A stretch of DNA of 64,000 bases, from contig NZ_JALGRP010000004.1 in assembly GCF_022815605.1 (NCBI RefSeq), positions 298,451 through 362,450 on the forward strand, read 5' to 3'. This DNA is from Microbacterium sp. VKM Ac-2923 (GTDB taxonomy: Bacteria > Actinomycetota > Actinomycetes > Actinomycetales > Microbacteriaceae). This document shows positions 52,053 to 64,000 of this stretch, piece by piece. Within the stretch, counting starts at the first letter, position 1. Every line of letters starts with the position of its first letter. Below the pieces are notes generated by a model. It searched no databases. It was not told where the DNA came from and was given only the letters and a program-made list of their open reading frames with translations. The position numbers and the translations under genes were made by a program.

Positions 52053-53693
52053 CTACAACTCGGTGACGACGCCCGCGTCGACGCGCCACCGCCGGTCGGT
52101 CTGGACGGCCACGAGCATGCGCCGATCGTGCGTGACGAGCAACAGCGTGCCGGTGTAGGACTCCAGAGCCTGCTCGAGCTGCTCGATGGCGGGTAGGTCG
52201 AGGTGGTTGGTCGGTTCGTCGAGCACGAGCACATTGACTCCGCGCGCTTGCAGCAGCGCCAGTCCCGCGCGCGTGCGCTCGCCCGGCGACAGCCCGTCCA
52301 CGGGGCGTGTGACGTGGTCGGCCTTGAGCCCGAACTTCGCCAGCAGGGTGCGCACCTCGCCGGCGTTCAGCTCGGGCACGAAGCCCTCGAACGTCTCGGC
52401 CAGTGGGCGCTCCCCCACCAGCATCGAGCGGGCCTGGTCGATCTCGCCGATCTCGACGCTCGCCCCCACGCTCGCCATCCCCTCATCCGGCGTCTGACGA
52501 CCCAGGATGCCACGCAGCAGCGTCGATTTCCCGGCACCGTTGGGCCCGGTGATGCCGATCCGCTCCCCCGCGTTCACCTGGAGAGAGACCGGTCCGAGGG
52601 CGAAGTCGCCCTGCCGGAAGACGGCGCCGGACAGCGTCGACACGACCGAACTCGAGCGCGATGCCGAACCGATCGTGAATTCGAGCTGCCATTCCTTGCG
52701 CGGCTCCTCCACCTCGTCGAGTCGCGCGATGCGGCTCTCCATCTGCCGGACCTTCTGCGCCTGCTTTTCGCTCGACTCCACCGACGCCTTGCGGCGGATC
52801 TTGTCGTTGTCGGGCGACTTCTTCATCGCGTTGCGCACGCCCTGACTCGACCACTCGCGTTGCGTCCGGGCGCGTGAGACGAGGTCGGCCTTGGTCTCGG
52901 CGAACGCGTCGTACTTCTCGCGCGCCTGACGGCGCACCGTGGCGCGCTCCTCAAGGTAGGCGTCGTAGCCGCCGCCGTACACCCGGTGGGCATTCTGGGC
53001 GAGGTCGAGTTCGAGGATGCGGGTGACCGAGCGCGCCAGGAACTCGCGATCGTGGCTGACGAGCACGACCCCACCCCTGAGGCCCCTCACGAACGTCTCC
53101 AGTCGCTCCAGGCCGTCGAGGTCGAGGTCGTTCGTCGGCTCGTCGAGAAGCGCAATGTCGAAGCGCGACAGCAGCAGAGCCGCCAAGCCCACCCGGGCGG
53201 CCTGTCCGCCCGAGAGGCCGGTCATGAGCGCGTCCGGCCCCACGTCGAGTCCGAGGTCGGCGAGCACCTGCGGCATCCGCTCGTCGAGGTCTGCCGCGCC
53301 GCTCGCGAGCCAGCGCTCGAGGGCCGTGGCGTACGCGTCGTCCGCTCCCACGGAGTCGGCGTCGCCGAGGGCGGTCGCGGCGGCATCCATCTCGCGAGTC
53401 GCCTCGGTGCAGCCCGTGCGCCGGGCAAGGTACGCGGCGACGGACTCGCCCTGGACGCGCTCGTGCTCCTGCGGCAACCAGCCCACGAACGCGTCCGACG
53501 GCGCCAGGGTGATGGACCCGCCCTGCGGCTCGTCGGCCCCGGCGAGCAGGCGCAGCAGTGTCGACTTGCCCGCACCGTTTGCCCCGACGACGCCGATCAC
53601 GTCGCCGGGCGCCACGGTGAGGTCGACGCCCTCGAAGAGCGTGCGGTGGCCGTACCCGCCGGAGAGGTTCTGTGCGACGAGCGTGGCGGTCAT
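52053..53693 (-). CDS. ABC-F family ATP-binding protein
   Basis: 546 residues with two ABC domains and no membrane segment. Walker A GANGAGKST near 38-46 and GPNGAGKST in the second half; signatures LSGGQAAR and LSPGERTR; Walker B LLDEPTND and VLDEPTNH. A charged linker (KKSPDNDKIRRKASVESSEK) separates the halves. ABC-F proteins bind ribosomes and act in translation or antibiotic protection. The ATG at 53691-53693 overlaps the stop of the upstream membrane-protein gene, with AAGGGG before it. No leader peptide typical of antibiotic-inducible ABC-F genes is seen. Confidence 0.92.
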   Translation of the reverse strand: MTATLVAQNLSGGYGHRTLFEGVDLTVAPGDVIGVVGANGAGKSTLLRLLAGADEPQGGSITLAPSDAFVGWLPQEHERVQGESVAAYLARRTGCTEATREMDAAATALGDADSVGADDAYATALERWLASGAADLDERMPQVLADLGLDVGPDALMTGLSGGQAARVGLAALLLSRFDIALLDEPTNDLDLDGLERLETFVRGLRGGVVLVSHDREFLARSVTRILELDLAQNAHRVYGGGYDAYLEERATVRRQAREKYDAFAETKADLVSRARTQREWSSQGVRNAMKKSPDNDKIRRKASVESSEKQAQKVRQMESRIARLDEVEEPRKEWQLEFTIGSASRSSSVVSTLSGAVFRQGDFALGPVSLQVNAGERIGITGPNGAGKSTLLRGILGRQTPDEGMASVGASVEIGEIDQARSMLVGERPLAETFEGFVPELNAGEVRTLLAKFGLKADHVTRPVDGLSPGERTRAGLALLQARGVNVLVLDEPTNHLDLPAIEQLEQALESYTGTLLLVTHDRRMLVAVQTDRRWRVDAGVVTEL

Positions 53694-54196
53694 CCCCTTA
53701 GTCTTCCAGTCCCAGATGCCACCTCACGGGAGTGGCGGGCCGCTGCGGCCCGCCGAGCATCGTCACGTTGGATGAATCGCGAGATCGTCAGGGCGCACAC
53801 TGCGACGACCAGCACCGGTACGCAGGCCGCCAGCGCGAACGGCAGTCGTGCCCAGAAAGCGTCGTCGCTGTCGCGATACGAATGCGTTCCGCTGACCGCG
53901 AGAAACGTCCAACCGACGGCGATGAACGTTGCCGCGCTGGCGCTGATGCTCACGGCCCCCGGACGCAACCGATTGCGCACGGCGGGCGCCCGCAGGCAGA
54001 CCCAGACCAGCGCGGACATCCCGCCCACGATGCCGCCCGTCGCGACGATTCCGGGCAGCCCTTCAGTCGGACTCCCGACGAAGAAAACCGTCAGCGGCGC
54101 GAGAACCGCGCCCACCGCCGCCACCAGGATCACGGCGATGTAAACCAGGGACAGCCACCACCTTCCCGGCTCATCCACGCCCGCCACCTTATTCAC
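53690..54196 (-). CDS. Four-helix membrane protein, hypothetical
   Basis: 168 residues with four hydrophobic segments (SLVYIAVILVAAVGAVLAPL; GIVATGGIVGGMSALVWVCL; AATFIAVGWTFLAVSG; LPFALAACVPVLVVAVCAL) and a basic C-terminal tail. No family recognised. The GTG at 54194-54196 follows GGAGGGG. Its stop overlaps the ABC-F start, so the two may be expressed together. Confidence 0.72.
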   Translation of the reverse strand: MNKVAGVDEPGRWWLSLVYIAVILVAAVGAVLAPLTVFFVGSPTEGLPGIVATGGIVGGMSALVWVCLRAPAVRNRLRPGAVSISASAATFIAVGWTFLAVSGTHSYRDSDDAFWARLPFALAACVPVLVVAVCALTISRFIQRDDARRAAAARHSREVASGTGRLRG

Positions 54197-54251
54197 AGCC
54201 CCTCCGTTCTCTCGACGCTCGGCCGAAGCCGCGTCGGACGCACGACGTCGC

Positions 54252-55181
54252 TCACCGCGCCCGCGGGTGCGCTGTCGCGTAGACGTCGCGCAACGCGTCG
54301 ATGGTGACGTGCGTGTAGATCTGCGTCGTCGCGACGGAGGCGTGTCCCAGGAGTTCCTGCACGACACGCACATCGGCGCCGCCCTGCAGAAGGTGCGTCG
54401 CGAAGGAATGCCGGAGCGTGTGCGGCGACACGTGCGATGTCAGCCCGGCCCGTTCCGCAGCGGCCTGGATGACGAGCCACGCGCTCTGTCTCGACAGTGG
54501 CGCTCCCCGCACGCCGAGGAACAGCCGGGGCGTCGCCCTTCCCTTCGCCGCGAGTGCTGGCCGCACCCGCGTCAGGTACGCCTCGACGGCGGCGCGCGCG
54601 TACGAGCCGACGGGCACGATGCGCTCCTTGTCGCCCTTTCCCCGCACCCGGAGCAGGTCGCCGTGAGCGATGTCGTCGACGTCGAGCTGCACGATCTCCG
54701 AGACCCGGGCGCCCGTGGCGTACAGCAGTTCGAGCAGAGCACGATCACGGACGGCGGCCGGCTCCGCCGCCGAGGCGTCGGATGACCCGGGCGCCGGCCC
54801 CGCGGCATCGAGGAGGTCGGCGACCTGCGCGATGGTCAAAGCCTTCGGCAGGCGGCGGGGGGCTTTGGGTGGGCGGAGGCGCCCGCTCGGGTCGGCCTCG
54901 ACACGGCCCTCACGCACGAGGAAGCGATGCAGACCCCGCACCGATGACTGCAGCCGTGCGAGCGACGAGGATGCCGGCGGCGGGACCGCCGACGCGCGCT
55001 CGGCCGCGAAGTCGGCGATCAGCCCCGGCGAGACGGCTTCCACCTCGGTCACGCCGCGCGCGCCCAACCATTCGCCGTACACCGCCAGATCGCGGCGATA
55101 CGCGGCCACGGTGTGATCGGAGAGCCCGCGCTCGAGCGCGACGTGGCGGAGGTAGGTCTCGACCGCGCGCCCAAGGTCCAC
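54252..55181 (-). CDS. xerD: Site-specific tyrosine recombinase XerD
   Basis: 309 residues. N-terminal SAM-like core-binding domain (residues 1-100, [20 protein letters not shown]) and C-terminal catalytic domain with GARVSE (first Arg), the Lys region [22 protein letters not shown] (His-x2-Arg), [14 protein letters not shown] (His and the nucleophile Tyr). Together with XerC it resolves chromosome dimers at dif. Position after pyrG and the nudix gene is the usual actinobacterial arrangement. GTG at 55179-55181, one base after the nudix stop. Confidence 0.93.
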   Translation of the reverse strand: MDLGRAVETYLRHVALERGLSDHTVAAYRRDLAVYGEWLGARGVTEVEAVSPGLIADFAAERASAVPPPASSSLARLQSSVRGLHRFLVREGRVEADPSGRLRPPKAPRRLPKALTIAQVADLLDAAGPAPGSSDASAAEPAAVRDRALLELLYATGARVSEIVQLDVDDIAHGDLLRVRGKGDKERIVPVGSYARAAVEAYLTRVRPALAAKGRATPRLFLGVRGAPLSRQSAWLVIQAAAERAGLTSHVSPHTLRHSFATHLLQGGADVRVVQELLGHASVATTQIYTHVTIDALRDVYATAHPRAR

Positions 55182-55182
55182 C

Positions 55183-55761
55183 TCAGTGTGCGGCGGCCTC
55201 GCGACGCAGCACCTCGGCCGCGGCGAGCGCGCCGGTGGCCAGGATGCCGTTGCGCAGGCGCCCCGCGAGCACTCCGTCGATGACCTCGGCGAGCGGCGCC
55301 CGCTCGACGCGCATGTCGGACTCTTCGTGCTCCCGCTCGTAGTCGGTCTCGACCGTCCGCAGCCCGCGAGCGAGGAAGATGTGCACGACTTCGTCGTTGC
55401 CGCCGGGAGTGGTGTGCATCGAGATCAGGTGCTGCCACCGATCCGCCTCAAGGTCGACCTCCTCTGTCAGCTCCCGCTTCGCCGTCTCCAGCGGCGGCTC
55501 GCCGGCGACGTCGAGGAGACCCGCCGGGATCTCCCAGTCGCGCTCCTTGATCGGGTGGCGGTACTGCTGGATGAGCACGACGTGCCCCTGGTCGTCGATC
55601 GCCACGACGGCCGCGGCCCCCGGGTGCTCGACGTACTGGCGCGTCATCTCACCGTCGCCGTAGCGCACGGTGTCGCTACGGACGTCCCACACCGCCCCCT
55701 CGTAGACGAGGTCGCTCGAGACGACCTCGAGGTCGACGCATTCGTCGCGCAACCGCTCCAC
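55183..55761 (-). CDS. Nudix hydrolase, ADP-ribose pyrophosphatase-like
   Basis: 192 residues. The Nudix box is visible as [20 protein letters not shown] followed by EVD, fitting G-x5-E-x7-REU-x-EE. The preceding beta-strand region RDWEIPAG is typical of ADP-ribose pyrophosphatases, which hydrolyse ADP-ribose to AMP and ribose 5-phosphate. The GTG at 55759-55761 sits just past the pyrG stop (55763-55765), so translation is likely coupled. Conserved between pyrG and xerD in this group. Confidence 0.9.
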   Translation of the reverse strand: MERLRDECVDLEVVSSDLVYEGAVWDVRSDTVRYGDGEMTRQYVEHPGAAAVVAIDDQGHVVLIQQYRHPIKERDWEIPAGLLDVAGEPPLETAKRELTEEVDLEADRWQHLISMHTTPGGNDEVVHIFLARGLRTVETDYEREHEESDMRVERAPLAEVIDGVLAGRLRNGILATGALAAAEVLRREAAAH

Positions 55762-55762
55762 G

Positions 55763-59249
<3,487 letters not shown>

Positions 59250-59253
<4 letters not shown>

Positions 59254-60170
59254 GCCGCACCCCCCGGCGTGCCGCGCCAGCCCGTGACGGGCAGGCGGAA
59301 CTTCCGCACCAGACGCTCGGTGAAGACGGCCGGATGCAGGCGGGCGAGACGCACCGGCCGAGAGGACCGGCGCACGACGACGCGCGCACCGGGCGGCAGG
59401 TCGTGAGAGCGCCGACCGTCGCACCAGAGGATGCCGCTTCCGCTCGTACGCTCGAGCACCTCGACGGCCACGCTCGCATCGGGCCCGACCACGAGAGGTC
59501 GCGCGAAGAGCGCGTGCGCGGAGAGGGGAACGACGGCGATGGCCTCCACCGTCGGCCAGACGATCGGTCCGCCGGCGGAGAAGTTGTACGCGGTCGAGCC
59601 GGTGGGTGTCGCGATGACCACCCCGTCGCACCCGAACGACGACAGGGGCCGACCGTCGACCGCCATGACGACCTCGAGCATCCGCTCGCGGCTCGCTTTC
59701 TCGACCGTGGCCTCGTTCAGGGCCCAGGTTTCGAAGATGACGCGGTCCTCGGCATCTTGGATCTTCACCGCGAGGGTGAGACGCTCCTCGACGGTGTAGT
59801 CCCGGGCGATCACGCGACGGACGGCGTCGTCCATATCGTCGCGCTCGATCTCGGCGAGGAAGCCGACGTGGCCCATGTTGATGCCCAGAATGGGCGCCGT
59901 TCCGCCTCGCACCAGCTCCGCCGCGCGCAGGATGGTGCCGTCGCCGCCGAGCACGATCGCCAGTTCCACCTCGGCGAGGTCGACGTCGACGCCGAGGGTC
60001 GCGACGCCCTCGAGCGAGAGACGCTCGGCGAGCTCGGGGCGATCCTCGGCCGACACCACGGGAACGGCTCCCGCCGCGCGCACTGCTGTGAGGATGCGCT
60101 CGGCTGCGTGGACGGTGTCGTCTCGACGCGCGTGGACGACGAGGAGTATTCGGCGATCGCTGGGGGTCAT
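59250..60170 (-). CDS. nadK: NAD kinase
   Basis: 306 residues; phosphorylates NAD to NADP. The GGDGT motif is at 75-79, followed by NMGHVGFLAE, a LNEATVEK segment and TPTGSTAYNFSAGGP, the typical NAD kinase landmarks. The ATG at 60168-60170 overlaps the tlyA stop. Downstream recN overlaps its stop. Confidence 0.95.
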
Positions 60171-60967
60171 CGGCTTCCGGTCAGTCGGGTCACGGTGCTC
60201 TCCCATTCTGAGGGGTCGCTGCCGTGGGTGGCCGAGAACCACGCGACGTACTCCTGGTTGCCGTGGGTCCCCACGATCGGCGAGGCGATCAGACCGGCGG
60301 TGCGAAGGCCCACGTCCCACGCCGCCCACAGCACACCGTGCACCGCGTCGGAGCGCAGGGCCGGGTCTGTCACCAGTCCACCCTTGACCGCGGTGCGACC
60401 GACTTCGAACTGCGGCTTGATCAGCAGAACCACGTCGGCGTCGGGCGCCGCCGTGGCCACGACGGCGGGGAGAACGTGGGTGAGTGAAATGAAGGACAGG
60501 TCGCCCGTCACCACGCGGGGGCGCGCGCCCACGCCCGTTGCGGCGGCGAGGGAGTCGGCGGTCATGAACCGCACGTTATACCCCTCTACCGACACGACGC
60601 CGGGATCGGATGCCACGACCGTGGACAACTGCCCGTGACCGACGTCGACGGCGAGGACCGGACGCGCTCCGCGTTCGCGCAGCACCTGCGTGAACCCGCC
60701 CGTCGAGGCTCCGAGGTCGAGAGCCACCTGCGAGTCGACGGCGATCGGGAACGCGTCGAGCGCGGCGATCAGCTTATGGGCGCCGCGACTGACGTAGTGG
60801 TCGGCACCGGCCACCTCGATCGCGCGGGACTCGTCGACCTGGGTCGCGGCCTTCACGACAGGCCTGCCGTCCACGGCGACGAGGCCGTCGGCGATGAGCT
60901 GTGCGGCGTGCGAACGCGAGCGTGCGAGTCCGCGGGCGGCGAGCTCTGCGTCGAGGCGGGGACTCAC
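60167..60967 (-). CDS. tlyA: TlyA family rRNA (cytidine-2'-O)-methyltransferase
   Basis: 266 residues: an N-terminal S4 RNA-binding domain (about 1-60, RLDAELAARGLARSRSHAAQ) and an FtsJ-like methyltransferase domain with SAM motif ALDLGASTGGFTQ near 82-94, GDLSF and IKPQFEVG. TlyA methylates 16S and 23S rRNA and influences capreomycin susceptibility in mycobacteria. The GTG at 60965-60967 overlaps the stop of a 56-residue gene. Confidence 0.94.
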   Translation of the reverse strand: MSPRLDAELAARGLARSRSHAAQLIADGLVAVDGRPVVKAATQVDESRAIEVAGADHYVSRGAHKLIAALDAFPIAVDSQVALDLGASTGGFTQVLRERGARPVLAVDVGHGQLSTVVASDPGVVSVEGYNVRFMTADSLAAATGVGARPRVVTGDLSFISLTHVLPAVVATAAPDADVVLLIKPQFEVGRTAVKGGLVTDPALRSDAVHGVLWAAWDVGLRTAGLIASPIVGTHGNQEYVAWFSATHGSDPSEWESTVTRLTGSR

Positions 60968-61134
60968 GGACGCGACGCGGACTGCGTGTCGGTCGGAGCG
61001 GACGCGAGATGTCTCGCGAGTTCATCGTGCACCGCGGTGTACGCCTCTGCGCGGGCGTCGAGCGGTTGCGCCTCGATCAGGCGCAACCGGTCGATCAGCT
61101 CGGGGGCGGGATCCCCTGCAGTGCTGTGCGACAT
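60964..61134 (-). CDS. Small conserved-context protein between HAD and tlyA genes
   Basis: 56 residues from the ATG at 61132-61134 (MSHSTAGDPAPELIDRLRLI ... ARHLASAPTDTQSASRP), stop at 60964-60966 overlapping the tlyA GTG. It is helical, acidic in the middle (QPLDARAEAYTAVHDELARH), without cysteines or membrane segments. A short protein at this place is common in actinobacterial tlyA operons; function unknown. Supported by the overlap with tlyA and tight packing. Confidence 0.72.
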   Translation of the reverse strand: MSHSTAGDPAPELIDRLRLIEAQPLDARAEAYTAVHDELARHLASAPTDTQSASRP

Positions 61135-61152
61135 GGATGCCATGCTACGGCG

Positions 61153-62187
61153 TCAGCGCACGCGGAACGGGTCGGCGTACAGCTGTTCCGGCACGCGGAA
61201 GCCGAAGATCGCACGCCCCGAGTTCCAGATGGCTGCCGCTCCCGCGCGGAGCAGGTCGATCTGACGGTCCCCCTCCGACACGATGCGCAGGTCGACGCCG
61301 TCGATCTCGATGATCGCGTCGCCGACGCGCGTCCGCGCGCCCTTCACCACGGTCGCCGGGTACGGCTCGAACAGCTGGCGCAGGTCCTCCACGATGTAGT
61401 CGGGTCGCTGCGAGGCGATGGCGGCGAGCACCTGCTTCGGCCTGTCGATCCCCGTCAGCACCAGGACCGACGGCATCTCCGCGACGCGAGCGCCCTGGAT
61501 GTCCGTGTCGAGGCGGTCGCCGATGAAGAGGGGCGTCCGCGCTCCTGTCCGGGCGACGGCCTCGTCAAAGATCGGGCGTTCCGGCTTTCCGGCGATCGTC
61601 GCGAGGCGGCCGACCGCGGTGTGCACGGCTGAGACGAGGGTGCCGTTGCCCGGCGCGATGCCTCGGGCCTGCGGGATGGTCCAGTCGGTGTTCGTCGCGA
61701 CCCAGGGGATGCCGCCGTCTTCAATCGGCGTCGCGAGCGCGTACGCCGCCTCCGCCAACTGCGCCCAGCCCACCTCGGGGGCGAAGCCCTGGACCACAGC
61801 GGCCGGGTTGTCGTCGGCGCTGCGCGTGACGACGAAGCCGGCCTTCTCGACCTCTACGACGAGACCTTCGCCGCCGATCACGAGCAGGGTCGAGCCTGCG
61901 GGCACGAGGTCCTTCATCAGCCGCATGGCGGCCTGCGGACTCGTCGTCACATCGGACGGCTCGACACGAAGCCCCAGCGACGAGAGGTGCGCCGCCACCG
62001 ACGCATCCGTCCGTGACGCGTTGTTGGTGATGTAGCCGAGCCGCTTGCCCTCGCTCTGAGCGCGGTTCAGACTGTCGACGGCGTAGGGAAGAGCGCCCGG
62101 CCCCGCGTACACCACGCCGTCGAGGTCAGCCAGAACGACGTCGATTCCGTCGAGCGGCGTCGCTTCCGGCTTGCGCCCGAAGATCAC
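61153..62187 (-). CDS. HAD-IIA family hydrolase (NagD-like)
   Basis: 344 residues. Motif I LADLDGVVY at about 19-27 (nucleophile Asp21), ITNNASRT as motif II, and motifs III/IV in KPERPIFDEA and GDRLDTDIQGA. This is the NagD/4-nitrophenylphosphatase group of sugar-phosphate phosphatases. The last 65 residues form an extra domain (RTRVGDAIIEIDGVDLRIV) seen in actinobacterial members. GTG at 62185-62187 overlaps the upstream stop. Confidence 0.9.
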   Translation of the reverse strand: MIFGRKPEATPLDGIDVVLADLDGVVYAGPGALPYAVDSLNRAQSEGKRLGYITNNASRTDASVAAHLSSLGLRVEPSDVTTSPQAAMRLMKDLVPAGSTLLVIGGEGLVVEVEKAGFVVTRSADDNPAAVVQGFAPEVGWAQLAEAAYALATPIEDGGIPWVATNTDWTIPQARGIAPGNGTLVSAVHTAVGRLATIAGKPERPIFDEAVARTGARTPLFIGDRLDTDIQGARVAEMPSVLVLTGIDRPKQVLAAIASQRPDYIVEDLRQLFEPYPATVVKGARTRVGDAIIEIDGVDLRIVSEGDRQIDLLRAGAAAIWNSGRAIFGFRVPEQLYADPFRVR

Positions 62188-63905
62188 CGCTCGCCCTCGT
62201 GTTCGTCGGACTCGGACACTTCGCTCTCGGGGACTGTGGTTTCGGCGACTTCCGCCTCGACGACTTCCGTCCCGGCCTCGTCGGCGTCAGAAGAGTGGGC
62301 CGCGGGCCCCTCCAGGTCGTCGCTCGCGTTGTCGTCGGTCGCGGCGACGTTGTCCGCCTCGTCACCGTCGACGACGACGTTTGCGGAACGATCGACGTCG
62401 GTAACAGGGATGCCATCCGACGTCGCGTCCACCTCGTCTTCGTCGTCGATCAGGTCGATCTCGTCGACCACGATGACCTCGCGGTCGGCGACTCCGTATG
62501 CGGCGTCCAGGGCTTCGGAGGCGATCTGTGCACGACGCTCCCACTCGGACGCCTCGTCGTGACGACCCAGTTCCTCGAGCACGGCAGCGCGGGCAGTGAA
62601 CAGCGCGGGGGTCCAGTCGAATGCACGATCCGGATCAGCCTCGGGGATATCGAGTTCCTGCAGCGCGCGCTCGGTCTGGCCGAGGTCCAGCCGGGCCCCC
62701 GACATGGCGATCGCCAGCTGAACCCGCACGGGCACCGGCAGCGTCGAGCGGTCGACCGCACGACCTTCCTCGAGGGCGCGATCGGGCCGGCCGACGCCGC
62801 GCTCACTGTCGACGATCAACGGGAGCTGATCGTCGGAGCCGGTGATGCGGCGGTGAGTGCGCAACTCCCGCAGTGCCAGCGCGAAGTCACCGACGGCGTA
62901 CGCGGTGATCGCAACCGTCTCCCGCACCACGCCCACGCGGCCCGCGCTTCGGGATGCCGCCAGCGCGTGCTCGTGCGCCACCTCGGGTTCGTCATCGATC
63001 AGTCGCGCCGCCATCGCGAGGTGCCGTGCGACGTTCTCCGCGTTGTCCTTGCTCAGGGTTTTCAGCTCGTTCCGAGCGGCGCCCGGCAGATCCCAGGCGG
63101 TGATCTCCTCGGGAATTTCGGGCCCTCGCTCCCGCCGATCCTGTGGGGGACGAGTCGCGCGAGAGTCCTCTCGGCCGAATCGGCGGGGAGCTCCGGCACC
63201 GGGCCGACGGTCGCCCGACGGCCGCCGATCACCGCCACCGAACCCGCGCGAGTCACGCTCACGGCGAGGTCGGCCGGCCCCATCGCCATCCCGACGGAAT
63301 GGACGGTCGCCGTCGCGACGGACGGGTCGATCACCCTCGCGCGGGGGACGGGAGTCGTTGTCCCGACGGAACGGACGGTCGCCGTCGCGACGGACGGGTC
63401 GGTCCCCGTCCCGACGAACGGGTCGATCACCGTCGCGCGGGGGACGGGAGTCATTGTCACGACGGAACGGACGGTCGCCGTCCCGGCGGACGGGTCGATC
63501 ACCGTCGCGCGGGGGACGGGAGTCATTGTCACGACGGTACGGGCGATCGCCATCGCCACGGACGGGTCGGTCCCCGTCCCGACGGACGGGCCGATCCCCG
63601 TCACGCGGGGGACGGGAGTCACTGTCACGACGGAACGGACGGTCGCCGTCGCGGCGGACGGGCCGATCACCATCGCGCGGGGGACGACCAGAGCTCCCGC
63701 CGCCACCTCGGTACGGACGAGACTCGCCCGTTCGGGGTGCCCGGGCGTCGCCCTCTCGGCGAACCGGGCGCTCACCATCACGTCGTGGGGCCCGATCACC
63801 GTGCGGGGCGTGACCCTCGCCCCGGGACGACCGTCCGCCATCGGACGCACGTCCGCTCGAGCGGTCGTCGTTGCTCCTGCGATCCTTAGCGTCGTCCGAC
63901 GACAT
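62184..63905 (-). CDS. RDGDRP-repeat protein with TPR-like domain
   Basis: 573 residues in three parts. Residues 1 to about 260 are Arg/Asp/Pro-rich and disordered, with an 8-residue unit (RRDGDRPV/F) repeated about a dozen times in longer blocks ending NDSRPP. Residues about 265-480 are helical and TPR-like (AARNELKTLSKDNAENVARH, then ALRELRTHRRI and ALQELDIPEADP). The last 100 residues are very acidic. ATG at 63903-63905 follows GGAAGGA; the open frame reaches into the rRNA terminator, which rules out earlier starts. It heads the HAD - small ORF - tlyA - nadK - recN operon. An RNA- or ribosome-linked role is only suggested by charge and place. Confidence 0.85.
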   Translation of the reverse strand: MSSDDAKDRRSNDDRSSGRASDGGRSSRGEGHAPHGDRAPRRDGERPVRREGDARAPRTGESRPYRGGGGSSGRPPRDGDRPVRRDGDRPFRRDSDSRPPRDGDRPVRRDGDRPVRGDGDRPYRRDNDSRPPRDGDRPVRRDGDRPFRRDNDSRPPRDGDRPVRRDGDRPVRRDGDRPFRRDNDSRPPREGDRPVRRDGDRPFRRDGDGAGRPRRERDSRGFGGGDRRPSGDRRPGAGAPRRFGREDSRATRPPQDRRERGPEIPEEITAWDLPGAARNELKTLSKDNAENVARHLAMAARLIDDEPEVAHEHALAASRSAGRVGVVRETVAITAYAVGDFALALRELRTHRRITGSDDQLPLIVDSERGVGRPDRALEEGRAVDRSTLPVPVRVQLAIAMSGARLDLGQTERALQELDIPEADPDRAFDWTPALFTARAAVLEELGRHDEASEWERRAQIASEALDAAYGVADREVIVVDEIDLIDDEDEVDATSDGIPVTDVDRSANVVVDGDEADNVAATDDNASDDLEGPAAHSSDADEAGTEVVEAEVAETTVPESEVSESDEHEGER

Positions 63906-63940
63906 GACTGTCCTTCCCGGGAAATGTGCCCGTAAATGCG

Positions 63941-63970
63941 AAATGGCCACCCAGCTTTGGGTGGCCATTT
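63941..63970 (-). terminator. rRNA operon terminator
   Basis: AAATGGCCACCCA and TGGGTGGCCATTT form a perfect 13-bp stem with a 4-nt loop, about 10 nt after the 5S rRNA end on the minus strand, and the transcript continues CGCATTTA. A typical strong rho-independent terminator. Confidence 0.9.
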
Positions 63971-63980
63971 CGTTAGAAGA

Positions 63981-64000
63981 AGTCCGGCGGTGTCCTACTC
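63981..64000 (-). rRNA. rrf: 5S ribosomal RNA, 3' end only
   Basis: Read on the minus strand the last bases are GAGTAGGACACCGCCGGACT, the conserved 3' end of actinobacterial 5S rRNA. The rest of the gene and the rRNA operon lie beyond the window. The exact 3' end is estimated. Confidence 0.85.

Noticed and set aside
63150..63700. CRISPR-like regular repeats
   Set aside because: The periodicity is in frame with the RDGDRP protein and there are no unique spacers between repeats.

Overview
The window comes from a high-GC Gram-positive actinobacterium. Codons are strongly GC-rich, many starts are GTG, ATGA/GTGA overlaps join genes everywhere, and the set pyrG - nudix - xerD plus recN - nadK - tlyA - small ORF - HAD is arranged as in Microbacteriaceae. 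I infer Microbacterium or a close relative; no 16S sequence is present, but the last bases are the 3' end of a 5S rRNA gene on the minus strand.

Layout. 1-6.4 kb: a divergently transcribed polyol/sugar locus with an SDR dehydrogenase on one side and, on the other, a FrcK-like kinase, a single-module ABC importer (ATPase, permease, lipoprotein) and a mannitol-dehydrogenase-family enzyme. 6.6-9.8 kb: an XRE regulator, ImmA/IrrE-like metalloprotease, seven-helix membrane protein and alpha/beta hydrolase in one operon. 10-16.9 kb: a trehalose-synthase-like GH13 enzyme, a LacI repressor, a LacD-type aldolase, an FGGY kinase and a divergent kinase-HAD fusion. 17.2-26.0 kb: an atypical, AT-richer island with a uracil-DNA-glycosylase-like gene, an unknown gene, an OLD-type ATPase/TOPRIM nuclease (candidate phage defence), a DeoR remnant, a WYL regulator/RidA pair and an IS110 element.

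26.4-39.1 kb is a long minus-strand catabolic operon: LacI, ManA-like isomerase, FGGY kinase, a second and nearly identical ABC importer in inverted orientation, class II aldolase, PfkB kinase and an FAD/Fe-S dehydrogenase, preceded by a DUF4432 epimerase-like gene. 39.3-42.6 kb, divergent: a third aldolase, a Gfo/Idh/MocA oxidoreductase and a third LacI. 42.7-47.4 kb: glycan genes (nucleotidyltransferase, epimerase, two glycosyltransferases). 47.4-51.9 kb: an SDR, an alpha/beta-hydrolase fused to a gluconate-dehydrogenase-3-like domain, a GMC oxidoreductase and a stand-alone LysR helix-turn-helix with a basic tail. 52-63.9 kb: housekeeping genes on the minus strand, ending in an RDGDRP-repeat protein, the rRNA-operon terminator and the end of 5S rRNA.

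How it fits together. The sugar loci look like one network. Uptake goes through two near-identical importers, phosphorylation through FGGY, PfkB and FrcK-like kinases, and C-C cleavage through three unrelated aldolase families, under three LacI repressors. A 14-bp palindrome (consensus TGACACCGGTGTCA) occurs twice at the first locus and twice at the FGGY/LacD locus 15 kb away, overlapping readable promoters. A different exact palindrome, GACAACGTTGTC, sits on the -35 boxes that drive the long operon and the third aldolase. I did not identify the transported sugar.
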